The translations under genes and the position numbers were made by a program. DNA of 64,000 nucleotides from Alteromonas sp. KUL49 (GTDB lineage: Bacteria; Pseudomonadota; Gammaproteobacteria; Enterobacterales; Alteromonadaceae): the NCBI RefSeq assembly GCF_006538345.1, contig NZ_BJKL01000001.1, positions 186,001 to 250,000 on the forward strand, written 5' to 3'. Shown here in pieces: positions 1 through 8,284 of this stretch; the stretch's first letter is position 1, and the number at the start of each line of letters is the position of its first letter. Under the pieces are notes generated by a model. The model was not told the origin of the DNA. It made no database searches and was given only the letters and a program-made list of their open reading frames with translations.

Positions 1-126
1 TTTACCCCTACTCATAATCAAATAGTCATCACTGTTGGTTGCTTGCTCGATTTGCTAAATGCATAGACTGGGTTGCGCAACACAGGTGAGAGCGTATTCG
101 TCTTGATTAAAGATAAGGATTTACCC

Positions 127-1298
127 ATGGACCGCCGCCCAATAACCATTGTGATATTTACTGGCTTCTACCTACTTGGTTTGCTGTTTTTAATTGTGGG
201 GGTATACTTCTGCCAGACATTATCGTCGATTTGAATGTCACTAAAGCGGATGCCGGTGTGTTGTTTACGCTGTTTTCTTTAGGTTCTATGGCCGGTGCTA
301 TCGCAGGAGGTAAATATGCAAGTCGCTTTGACTACCTATTCTTATTGAGTGTTCTCATAGTGGTGAATGCGGTTACCTTGGTGTTTATGTCCTTGGTGAC
401 TCACTGGTATCTCATGCTCGTTTATGCGGGAATCATCGGTATTGTGGCGGCCACTATCATCACCATAGGTCATACACTGATTGCCCGCCTATACGAAGAA
501 AAGCGCTTTAAAATGATGGGCATCATGGACTTTATGTTCAGTTTTGGTGCCCTATCAGCCTCTTTCTACGTTACTGGGTTGTACTTGTTGAGCGAAAATT
601 GGCGACTTCCACTGCAGGTCATGGCCGGCATTATGTTTCTATTGAGTGCCTATACCCTTGCGTGCGCCGTACGTTCATCTAAATCAGTCTCTGGCGATGT
701 GGCGACAGAGAGGAAAACACTGTCATTCAAAGTGGTACTGCGCCAACCCGTTTTTCTATTTATGGCTGTACTGACTTTTGGTTATGGCGCGATAGAGTTT
801 GGCAACGCTAACTGGTTCGTGACTTATGCCCAAACCGGATTGGGATACACAGGTGAGCAAGCGCGTAACCTACTGGCTTGTTTTACGGGTGGAATGGTTA
901 TCAGTCGTTTGGTGTATACCTATTTTCTAAGGTTCGTCACAGTTCACCATCTCATTATGGTACTCGCCACAGGCACCTTGTTGGGTACCCTTTCTATCAA
1001 GCTGTTTACCGACTTATATCTATTGGGTTTAGGTAACTTCATTCTTGGCTTTAGTTTAGGTGCCTTATTCCCACTGGTGTTGTCGTCGGCCATGAACATT
1101 GACAGCGACAACGGCCCAGTACTGTCGGGCGTCAGCATTGTAGCGAACTCCATGGGTGTACAAATCGCATCATTTTCCACAGGCGTTTGGGCAAACAGTG
1201 CCACTATTAATGTGGCATTTTGGGTGATTCCTATGGCTGGGCTAGTCTTGTGGTTATCTAGTATTGGGTTTGCCTACAAGATGAAGGCAGCGCGATAA
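127..1298 (+). pseudogene. MFS transporter, interrupted by a frameshift near its N-terminus
   Basis: Major facilitator superfamily membrane transporter; substrate not identifiable. An ATG at 127, with an AAGGAT ribosome site just upstream, opens a frame encoding a first hydrophobic helix (MDRRPITIVIFTGFYLLG...) that stops at 232-234. The rest of the protein is in another frame and stays open from before 231 to 1298, giving about ten further hydrophobic segments. The two frames join smoothly at the G-run 198-202: restoring one base gives VGGILLPDIIVDLNV, as expected for MFS helix 1 and its following loop. Joined length would be about 390 residues, normal for the family. The 355-residue piece starting at TTG 231 alone would lack TM1. 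The defect could be a real mutation, a slippage site or a sequencing error; the sequence cannot tell which. Confidence 0.8.
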
Positions 1299-1340
1299 CC
1301 TTCTTTGGTTACCACCTGTCCTGTAGCGCTTTTAACCCAT

Positions 1341-2726
1341 CTAGTAAGCTTCGATGAGTGTGCCTAGCTCGCTCCAAAAACTTCGACTTGCAATGGCGTT
1401 GTTGCGCAGTTCAGTCAGCTGAATAGCATCAAACCATGTTCCTTTTTTAATGACTGCATCTGGGTTTGTCAGTATGTTTAGATTGTCCAGTGGATTACCT
1501 CTAGAGTAGATAACATCAGCGTTAAACCCTTCAGCAACTTGACCAATCTCTTCCTCCATACCAAGTGCCGTCGCAGGATTTATTGTCGCCGCTGCTATAA
1601 CATCGAACCGAGAGAGCCCTGCTTGCTCCAGTAGTTTCATTTCACCATGGGTTGCCAATCCATGAGGTGACAATAGCACCCCCGAATCAGAGCCCACCAA
1701 CAGCGGGATATCGGCTTGATGTAATACGCGGGTAATAGTGAGTAGAAATTGCATGGTAGTTTGATTGTGTTTGACCATGGCATCGGAGGCTTCAAGCCAG
1801 CGAGAGACCTGATTATTCTTAGCTTCTAAGGCAATAATACTCGAGGTGTATTCATCGGGAAGGGTATCGAGAAACGCTTGTTTTTGTGCGCTTATCATGG
1901 TCAGTTGATTGAAGATATTAAGTGTAGGAGTAATAGGTACTCCCGTTGCCTTAAGGTCATCACTAATCGGTGGAAGCAGTGCTTCGTCCATTTGATAGTT
2001 GAGGGGGCCTTGATAGATATCTTCTGCGTGTTCGAAAGATTGAAAACCAATGAGGGTAGATACTGGCATATCGCCAGAGGCGTGGGGACCATGTTTACCC
2101 AAAGGCATACCTGATTTATGGGCTTCGTCTACGAGTGCGGTCAGCGCATCTTGATTTAGGTTGCCATATACCTTAATCAGATCGTAGCCAGCCTCGCTAA
2201 ACTCTCTCACCGCTTCTCTTGCTTGACTAGCCGTGTGAACCGTGCGGTGCATCGGCGCGTTGTCGTATCCAGAAACAATAGGGCTACTCACGGTCACCGT
2301 GCTACCTACCATAGCACCGTTGTTTAATGCTTCTCGCCACTCAAGATGTGCAGGAATACCATTCATTATTCGAACATGGGTCACACCATGGCTCAGCGCA
2401 ATCGGAAAGGCAGCAGGTTCATACATGTGAACGTGCATGTCGATTAAGCCAGGGGTGAGGTAGCCATTGTCACCGTCGATAATAGAAATGTTTAGCGGTA
2501 AATTTGCTGGGTTGTACTCACTGATATCAAGTATTTTCCCGTTGCCCACATGAACATTCTGATGAGGAATCACAACCCGGTGCTTAATATCAATTACATT
2601 AACGTTAGTGATTACAAATTCACGGTCTGAGTAATGGGTAGGCTCGGCATTCGCATGTTCATGCAGAAGTGAAAGTAATAGCGCCAGTGCAAGCAAGACG
2701 TATTTTGTGGTGGTTGAAGGTTTCAT
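1341..2726 (-). CDS. Secreted metal-dependent amidohydrolase (imidazolonepropionase-like)
   Basis: Amidohydrolase-superfamily enzyme, 461 residues, exported through an N-terminal signal peptide (hydrophobic LLALALLLSLL, cleavage near HANA-EP). A small beta domain precedes the TIM barrel. The metal-binding HxH is H98/H100 in GLIDMHVH; further expected ligands are the lysine in DLIKVYG, histidines in GKHGPH and FEHAEDIY, and the aspartate in GSDSG near residue 355. This pattern fits the imidazolonepropionase/prolidase-like group that hydrolyses cyclic amides or dipeptides, but the substrate cannot be read from sequence. It is convergent with the MFS gene and lies downstream of the AraC gene with its own upstream gap, so it is probably transcribed separately. 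Confidence 0.8.
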   Translation of the reverse strand: MKPSTTTKYVLLALALLLSLLHEHANAEPTHYSDREFVITNVNVIDIKHRVVIPHQNVHVGNGKILDISEYNPANLPLNISIIDGDNGYLTPGLIDMHVHMYEPAAFPIALSHGVTHVRIMNGIPAHLEWREALNNGAMVGSTVTVSSPIVSGYDNAPMHRTVHTASQAREAVREFSEAGYDLIKVYGNLNQDALTALVDEAHKSGMPLGKHGPHASGDMPVSTLIGFQSFEHAEDIYQGPLNYQMDEALLPPISDDLKATGVPITPTLNIFNQLTMISAQKQAFLDTLPDEYTSSIIALEAKNNQVSRWLEASDAMVKHNQTTMQFLLTITRVLHQADIPLLVGSDSGVLLSPHGLATHGEMKLLEQAGLSRFDVIAAATINPATALGMEEEIGQVAEGFNADVIYSRGNPLDNLNILTNPDAVIKKGTWFDAIQLTELRNNAIASRSFWSELGTLIEAY

Positions 2727-2804
2727 AAATAGCTCCGTAGAAATTACGGTGCCAGACTATCTATGACTGCATGCTATATCGTCTAATAACGCGATAATTC
2801 ACGT

Positions 2805-3830
2805 CTACAATCGTGATCCTGTACCTATTTGTTGCTTATACTCACTTGGAGTAACACCGACAACGGCTTTAAACACCTTATTGAACGAGGCTTTAGAGCT
2901 AAACCCCGAAGCAAGGGCTAGATCGGTAAGAGTATGAGGCGATTCCTGTTTCAATTGCTCACAGAAGTACGCTACACGACATTGATTGATGTATTCGTTG
3001 AACGAGACCTTTGCATGAAGATTGATCGCCCGTGAAATATCACGGGTTTGCAATCCGCTCAATTCGCTTAAATCACTGAGTGTAAGCCGTGGTGTCAAGT
3101 ACCATTGCTTGTCTTTAATTTGTGCGTCGAGATCTGCATAGATACCCTCGAAACTTTCTGGTAACTCTGTGCTTTCTACAACGGCCTTTTGGTGGGTTTG
3201 AGCGGGTAATTGATTTCTCTCAACCAACTTTACGATGATGATCATACAAGCGACTAACCACACTACATTATTGAGTCCTTGACCAATAAGGTTCAGCTGA
3301 TGAGGAATGTAAGGTTGCAGATTGAGTCTCACTAAATCAACACAGTTAAACAGTGCAAGGCCAATAATTATCCATACCAGCCAAGTCAGTGAGTAGTCAT
3401 CTGCATCTGAACGCTCTTGGCTTATAGTGCGTTGAAACTGGGTTAGCATGTGCACGATTAAGCCCGCGTAAATCAATCGCCACAATGTGCCTATCGCAAT
3501 CACTTCTTGAGTGAAAGTAGTAAAAAACAAAACCGGTACAACGGGCGCAAAGTGCCACAGTGCTCCCTTGGGTAGTGACTTTTCCACGAATAACTTTATG
3601 GCTAAATACGATGCTGGGCCAAACAGCATGATAAAGATGGGACTGATCAGGTAGATATCGCGAGTAATGCCTGTTTCTTCAAGAATATTAATAAGGGAAG
3701 CGACTAGCGTAAAAAAGAATAGCGCCGCAATGCCTCTAAATTCGGGCTTCTTCCACAAGAGAAGCCCACCGAGAATAGCAACCGTTGCCGTACCTGATTG
3801 AATGAGGTTGATAGGGTTAAGAGGATCCAT
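2805..3830 (-). CDS. Membrane-anchored AraC-family transcriptional regulator
   Basis: The N-terminal two thirds holds about seven hydrophobic segments. The last ~100 residues form an AraC/XylS double helix-turn-helix (DLSELSGLQTRDISRAIN, then the second helix pair ending FSSKASFNKVFKAVVGVTPSEY). The architecture matches the 7TM-AraC regulators common in Alteromonadales and Bacteroidota, which sense an unknown envelope signal. The frame is open upstream to a TTG at 3905 that would overlap envZ. The ATG at 3830 is preferred because it gives MDPLNPINLIQSG directly before TM1 and leaves a 46-base gap after envZ. It lies downstream of ompR-envZ in the same direction, so cotranscription is possible. 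Target genes unknown. Confidence 0.8.
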   Translation of the reverse strand: MDPLNPINLIQSGTATVAILGGLLLWKKPEFRGIAALFFFTLVASLINILEETGITRDIYLISPIFIMLFGPASYLAIKLFVEKSLPKGALWHFAPVVPVLFFTTFTQEVIAIGTLWRLIYAGLIVHMLTQFQRTISQERSDADDYSLTWLVWIIIGLALFNCVDLVRLNLQPYIPHQLNLIGQGLNNVVWLVACMIIIVKLVERNQLPAQTHQKAVVESTELPESFEGIYADLDAQIKDKQWYLTPRLTLSDLSELSGLQTRDISRAINLHAKVSFNEYINQCRVAYFCEQLKQESPHTLTDLALASGFSSKASFNKVFKAVVGVTPSEYKQQIGTGSRL

Positions 3831-3876
3831 ACTCGACCAAAAATTGCGTGTTAGCGAGGAAGGGCGACCAGTCTTG

Positions 3877-5190
3877 TTACTTTGCAGGAATAAAAAATTC
3901 TGCAATTAGCCCTTGTTGCGGGTGGTTTCGCAGTGCCACTCGTCCATCATGAGCTTCTACTATACGCCGAATAATGGCTAAGCCAAGACCAGAGCCCGTA
4001 GAGTTTCTTGCTTTATCCCCTTGCGCGAAGGGCATAAACAGACTGTCCAGCTCTTCTTCAGGTATCCCCGGACCAAAGTCTCGTACTTTACAGTACACGC
4101 TCTTTTTCTGCTTATTGTAATAGCTGGTGACCTCAATATGATCAGAGCCGTACTTAAAGGCATTTTCGATTAGGTTATCTAACACCCGTTTCATCGCGAT
4201 ATGGCGCAAGCTCAATGTTGGGATTGGATTGAGATTAAGGCTGATATGATGCTTATCGTCGAGCTGACGCGCTTGTACAAGAGCGTTAATAATGTCGTTC
4301 AGATTAGTGTTTTCGTGTACTTCTTCATTGTCGAGACGGGCGTAGTCAATAAATTGGTCAATAATGGCATTCATATCCTCTATGTCGTTAACTATGCCAT
4401 CTTTAATCCAGCTCTCCTCATCGGGCAACATTTCTGAAGCCAACCGGATTCGGGTGAGTGGTGTACGCAGGTCGTGTGATATGCCCGCGGTCATAATATT
4501 ACGGTCGTGTTCAAGCTGCTTGATACCCAAATTCATGCGGTTAAAAGCACGGGTGACCTGAATCATCTCAGAGCTTCCAAGCTCTTTGAGCGGAGCAGGA
4601 TGTTCTCCTTTACCTACCGACAGTGCAGCTTTTTGAAGTTCTTGTAAGGGCTGGGTCATACGTCTTACGAACAACCAGCCGCCTGCCACACTCAATATAC
4701 CTATCACCATCAAGTACATAGTTAATGGTGAAATGTTAGCCTTATTTAAACCTGAAATTGGAAGGGCAATCCAGGTATCTGGATAGCGATCAAGTGAAAT
4801 CCACACTGTATAAGGGGCGTTTTTGCCTTCCGACCGAGGTTGAGTGCTTATCCTAACATCAGCCAGTTGGTTGAGTTGGTTGGTCACCTGAGAAGACATA
4901 AATTGATAGTACACGGCATCGTCTAAACCGTGGGTTCTCGCGTCGCTAGTGTCATACACATGAACGTTAGTTTTGTCGGCGTATCTGAGTCTTCTCGCCT
5001 CATTGCTTACCAATAGGTCGTTGGCCAGCACGCTTTTGACTTGTGTGGCCAGCAGGCTATTGATTTGTTGGTAACTGGGTTGAATAAAGTAATAGGTTAC
5101 CGACAAGTAAGACACAACTTGGTTAATCAATAGCAATACCCCGATGAGCATTACTGTTTGAGCAAAGGTACTTTGCGGAATGATACGCAC
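3877..5190 (-). CDS. envZ: Sensor histidine kinase EnvZ
   Basis: Inner-membrane sensor kinase, 437 residues, partner of the OmpR-like regulator encoded 18 bases upstream. TM1 lies near residues 11-35, a periplasmic domain to about 155, TM2 near 156-175 (MYLMVIGILSVAGGWLFV), then HAMP (RRMTQPLQELQKAA). The dimerisation/phosphoacceptor helix GISHDLRTPLTRIR carries H239. The ATPase domain has an N box (NLIENAFKYG), G1 (DFGPGIP) and G2 (GSGLGLAI). Known role of the family: adjusting OmpR phosphorylation in response to osmolarity to control porins. Length and motif spacing match EnvZ. Confidence 0.9.
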   Translation of the reverse strand: MRIIPQSTFAQTVMLIGVLLLINQVVSYLSVTYYFIQPSYQQINSLLATQVKSVLANDLLVSNEARRLRYADKTNVHVYDTSDARTHGLDDAVYYQFMSSQVTNQLNQLADVRISTQPRSEGKNAPYTVWISLDRYPDTWIALPISGLNKANISPLTMYLMVIGILSVAGGWLFVRRMTQPLQELQKAALSVGKGEHPAPLKELGSSEMIQVTRAFNRMNLGIKQLEHDRNIMTAGISHDLRTPLTRIRLASEMLPDEESWIKDGIVNDIEDMNAIIDQFIDYARLDNEEVHENTNLNDIINALVQARQLDDKHHISLNLNPIPTLSLRHIAMKRVLDNLIENAFKYGSDHIEVTSYYNKQKKSVYCKVRDFGPGIPEEELDSLFMPFAQGDKARNSTGSGLGLAIIRRIVEAHDGRVALRNHPQQGLIAEFFIPAK

Positions 5191-5208
5191 GGCGTCAGAC
5201 TCGATTAT

Positions 5209-5934
5209 TTATACTTGAGTCTCACCATCGGGTACGAATACATAGCCTAATCCCCACACAGTTTGGATATAGCGCGGATTAGCTGGATCAGCCTCTAACA
5301 TTCTACGTAGTCTTGACACTTGAACGTCGATACTACGCTCTAATGCACTGTAGTCCCTGCCACGGGCCAGGTTCATGAGTTTATCGCGAGAAAGGGGCTC
5401 TCGAGGGTGTGTTACTAGTGACTTGAGTACAGCAAATTCTCCACTCGTAAGAGTTAGCGGGTTGCCGTCTGCGGTCATTTCTCGGGTGGCTAAATTAAGA
5501 CGATAGTTACCAAACTCAATAATTTGCACTTCTTTGGTTGGCGCGCCCGGTGCTTCAGTACTTTTACGACGAAGAACCGCTTTAACTCGTGCAAGCAATT
5601 CACGTGGGTTGAATGGTTTGGGAAGGTAATCGTCTGCACCCATCTCTAGGCCAATAATACGGTCAACCTCATCGCCTTTTGCCGTTAGCATAATAATCGG
5701 CAGCTCGTTTTCCGCTTGGCGAAGTCGACGACAAATAGACAGGCCATCTTCGCCAGGTAACATGAGGTCTAAGACCATAAGGTGAAAGTTTTCTCGCTCA
5801 AGTAAACGATCCATCTGCTCTGCATTTGCTGCAGAACGCACTTGATAACCTTGTTCAACGAGATAGCGCTCTAACAAACTGCGCAAACGCATGTCGTCAT
5901 CAACAACGAGAATTTTTGAGGTTTCCTGTCCCAT
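5209..5934 (-). CDS. ompR: Two-component response regulator OmpR
   Basis: Cytoplasmic OmpR/PhoB-type regulator, 241 residues. The receiver domain has acidic residues DDD at 12-14, phosphoacceptor D56 (LMVLDLMLPG), a conserved threonine in MLTAKGDE and lysine in YLPKPFNP. The C-terminal winged helix (from about 140) has the recognition region ERSIDVQVSRLRRMLEADP and wing IQTVWGLGYVF. It is the first gene of ompR-envZ. EnvZ starts 18 bases after its stop, so the pair is one operon. In relatives it controls outer-membrane porin expression. Confidence 0.93.
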   Translation of the reverse strand: MGQETSKILVVDDDMRLRSLLERYLVEQGYQVRSAANAEQMDRLLERENFHLMVLDLMLPGEDGLSICRRLRQAENELPIIMLTAKGDEVDRIIGLEMGADDYLPKPFNPRELLARVKAVLRRKSTEAPGAPTKEVQIIEFGNYRLNLATREMTADGNPLTLTSGEFAVLKSLVTHPREPLSRDKLMNLARGRDYSALERSIDVQVSRLRRMLEADPANPRYIQTVWGLGYVFVPDGETQV

Positions 5935-6042
5935 AACTTTACCTTACTACCGTTTTTATCACTATAACCACAAGTGAACAAACACTAAAGAGGCGATGGC
6001 ATTAATCACCACACCTCTTTGTTACAAATAGTGTCAAACGGC

Positions 6043-7146
6043 TTAAAATGTAAGTACATTCAACGCTTTGGTATCTGCACTACCATTAAGTGTGTCGAGA
6101 TAAAGCTGGACTATGTTGCCGGCACCATCCACACCTTTTTCGTAAAAAGTGTCTTGAACTTTGCTTGCAAATTGTTGCCATGCACCAGCGTACTTAGTTA
6201 AAAATGCGTCGTGTCCCCACTCCCCTTGACGCAGTTTAACCCGTGCCGGTGCGAAGAATATTTCGGCATCTAAGGCTTTCTTGTTAGGTTTCTCTGAGGC
6301 CTTCCAATCAGTGGCGCCAATTAACGTAACTGTCGATAGTTTTTCCCCTAAGTGACTACCTAAGGCATTTATTAAGCTGCCGTTAGCGGCAAAATCAAGG
6401 AGCCAATAGCTGTCGTTGCTATCAAGCTTGGATAAATCGTCGTAACTCACTACATCATCATAGCAATCAGAGGCGCTTACCATGTCAACATTCGACGGCG
6501 AGGTTAATCCAATAACCCGATAGCTCGCGCCTCGAGCGGACTTCTGCTGTTTCAACAGTTGTGCAGTACCCAGCGCTGTTTTGCTTGAAGCGCTAGACAA
6601 TAACAGTGATTCACCATTAGATAGTTCAGCTACATAATCGTCGAGTACGAAGGAGGTCATAAAGAGCGGACGAAAGTTAAGTTGCCACGCTTCTCGTGTT
6701 GGGTTGTATCCCGGGTCGGCAGCGCAGCGTAAATACTGATCGTATACTGGGCTGATACTCTTACGGTTGGTGTGTATATCGATGAAGCCATGGGGGGCTA
6801 CTTTCCCCGCTTTAATCACCCAGTGGCTTGCCATGGGGAGATAACCGAATACTTTTTCACCTTCTTTAATATCTGCGTGTTTTGACGCAACGACTGTCGC
6901 AAACCCCCATACTGGAACAATACCAAAGCCATCACCAGCGGGGAAAAAGCCCCAATATCCCATTCCGTGGCCAAGTGCGGCATAGGTAATATTGTTGGCT
7001 GAAAAGCCAAAACTGTCGGTACTTAGCACAACTTCATCGTCACCAAGAGTGGCGGTATCAATGGAATGGCTTACGGTTTTGGTGTTGTTGAGTTGATTTT
7101 TATCAACCCAAATCTGGGTGCTATTTATGATTGTCATTGTTCCCAT
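6043..7146 (-). CDS. DUF2855 family protein (dehydrogenase-like fold)
   Basis: 367 residues, no signal peptide or membrane segment, recognised as the DUF2855 family, whose function is not established. The N-terminal part resembles the GroES-like half of MDR alcohol/quinone reductases (SFGFSANNITYAALG, then VPVWGFATVVASKHADIKEGEKVFGYLP). A later segment (SLLLSSASSKTALGTAQLL) looks like the nucleotide-binding start of a Rossmann fold, so a role as an NAD(P)-dependent reductase is plausible but inferred. ATG codons at 7146 and 7137 are both possible starts. It has its own gaps on both sides and looks monocistronic. Confidence 0.75.
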   Translation of the reverse strand: MGTMTIINSTQIWVDKNQLNNTKTVSHSIDTATLGDDEVVLSTDSFGFSANNITYAALGHGMGYWGFFPAGDGFGIVPVWGFATVVASKHADIKEGEKVFGYLPMASHWVIKAGKVAPHGFIDIHTNRKSISPVYDQYLRCAADPGYNPTREAWQLNFRPLFMTSFVLDDYVAELSNGESLLLSSASSKTALGTAQLLKQQKSARGASYRVIGLTSPSNVDMVSASDCYDDVVSYDDLSKLDSNDSYWLLDFAANGSLINALGSHLGEKLSTVTLIGATDWKASEKPNKKALDAEIFFAPARVKLRQGEWGHDAFLTKYAGAWQQFASKVQDTFYEKGVDGAGNIVQLYLDTLNGSADTKALNVLTF

Positions 7147-7263
7147 CTCGTTGTGCTGGTTAGGCTATAACCTTGGCTCAACTCAATGAGATTTTCGACT
7201 CATTGATGACAATACTTATATATAGTTTGGGTCAATGGACAGATGAGATTTGTCCACTGGGCG

Positions 7264-8172
7264 TTAATCGTCCTCGTGGCTGAGCCAATCCATTTGATGA
7301 CCAGCACGGCGTTTTTTATCGAGAAGATCCTCAATGAGTGGTGTAAGAATAAGCTCCATAGCGAGACCCATTTTACCGCCGGGAACCACTAGCGTGTTGA
7401 TACGCGACATAAATGCGCCATCAATCATTTTGAGCAGGTAAGGGTAATCTACGTTTTTCATTTCCCGTCTAAAGCGCACAACCACAAAGCTTTCGTCTTG
7501 GGTGGGGATTTCTCGTGCACTAAACGGGTTTGACGTATCAACTGTTGGCACTCGCTGAAAGTTTACGTGGGTGCGAGAGAACTGCGGGGTAATATAGTGG
7601 AAGTAGTCATCTAAGCCTCGCACTATGCTGCTCATTACCGCTTCTCGAGAGTGACCACGGTCTGTGGTATCGCGAACAATTTTTTGTATCCATTCTAAGT
7701 TCACGATAGGTACCATGCCCACCAACAAATCAACGTGCTTTGCTACGTCGTTTTCTTCTGTCTTCACACCGCCATGTAAGCCTTCGTAGAAGAGCAAGTC
7801 AGTATTCGACGGTAAATCTTGCCACGGCGTGAATGTGCCTGGCATTTGGTTGAATGGCACCGCATCATCAAAGGTATGTAAATACTGCCTAAACTGGCCG
7901 GTACCTGAACTTCCGTATTCTCTGAATAAGGTTTCTAGCAATTCAAAATCGTTAGCCTTGGGGCCAAAGTAGCTGATATGTCTGCCCTGTTCTTGTGCTT
8001 TTCTGATTTCTACTTCCATTTCAGGACGAGTAAATCGGTGAAAGCTGTCACCACCAACAATAGCGGCGTTAACACTCAAGTTTCTGAATATGTGTCGAAT
8101 GGCATTGGTGGTAGTCGTCGTTCCAGCGCCAGACGAGCCGGTGATTGCAATTATTGGGTGTTTAACAGACAT
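7264..8172 (-). CDS. prkB: Phosphoribulokinase-like P-loop kinase
   Basis: 302-residue P-loop kinase very similar to the PrkB proteins of heterotrophic gammaproteobacteria. The Walker A is GSSGAGTTTTT near residues 10-20; conserved regions include GGDSFHRFTRPEM, GRHISYFGPKANDF and YEGLHGG. These proteins share the phosphoribulokinase fold but occur in organisms without a Calvin cycle, and no RuBisCO gene is seen here, so the physiological substrate is uncertain. The frame extends to a GTG at 8196, but ATG 8172 (MSVKHPIIAITGSSG) aligns with the known E. coli start and is chosen. Confidence 0.88.
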   Translation of the reverse strand: MSVKHPIIAITGSSGAGTTTTTNAIRHIFRNLSVNAAIVGGDSFHRFTRPEMEVEIRKAQEQGRHISYFGPKANDFELLETLFREYGSSGTGQFRQYLHTFDDAVPFNQMPGTFTPWQDLPSNTDLLFYEGLHGGVKTEENDVAKHVDLLVGMVPIVNLEWIQKIVRDTTDRGHSREAVMSSIVRGLDDYFHYITPQFSRTHVNFQRVPTVDTSNPFSAREIPTQDESFVVVRFRREMKNVDYPYLLKMIDGAFMSRINTLVVPGGKMGLAMELILTPLIEDLLDKKRRAGHQMDWLSHEDD

Positions 8173-8284
8173 AAGCGTTTGATTTGAAAATGACACGACT
8201 AGTTATAAGCTGTGTCACCCTTTTAATCAAGAGGTACGAGCTGCAACAAGGCTTATAGAACACAATAGTCTTCATAATTGAGTT

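Noticed and set aside
7264..8172. Evidence for a Calvin cycle from a phosphoribulokinase
   Set aside because: It is the PrkB type found in heterotrophs, and no RuBisCO or other Calvin-cycle gene is present.
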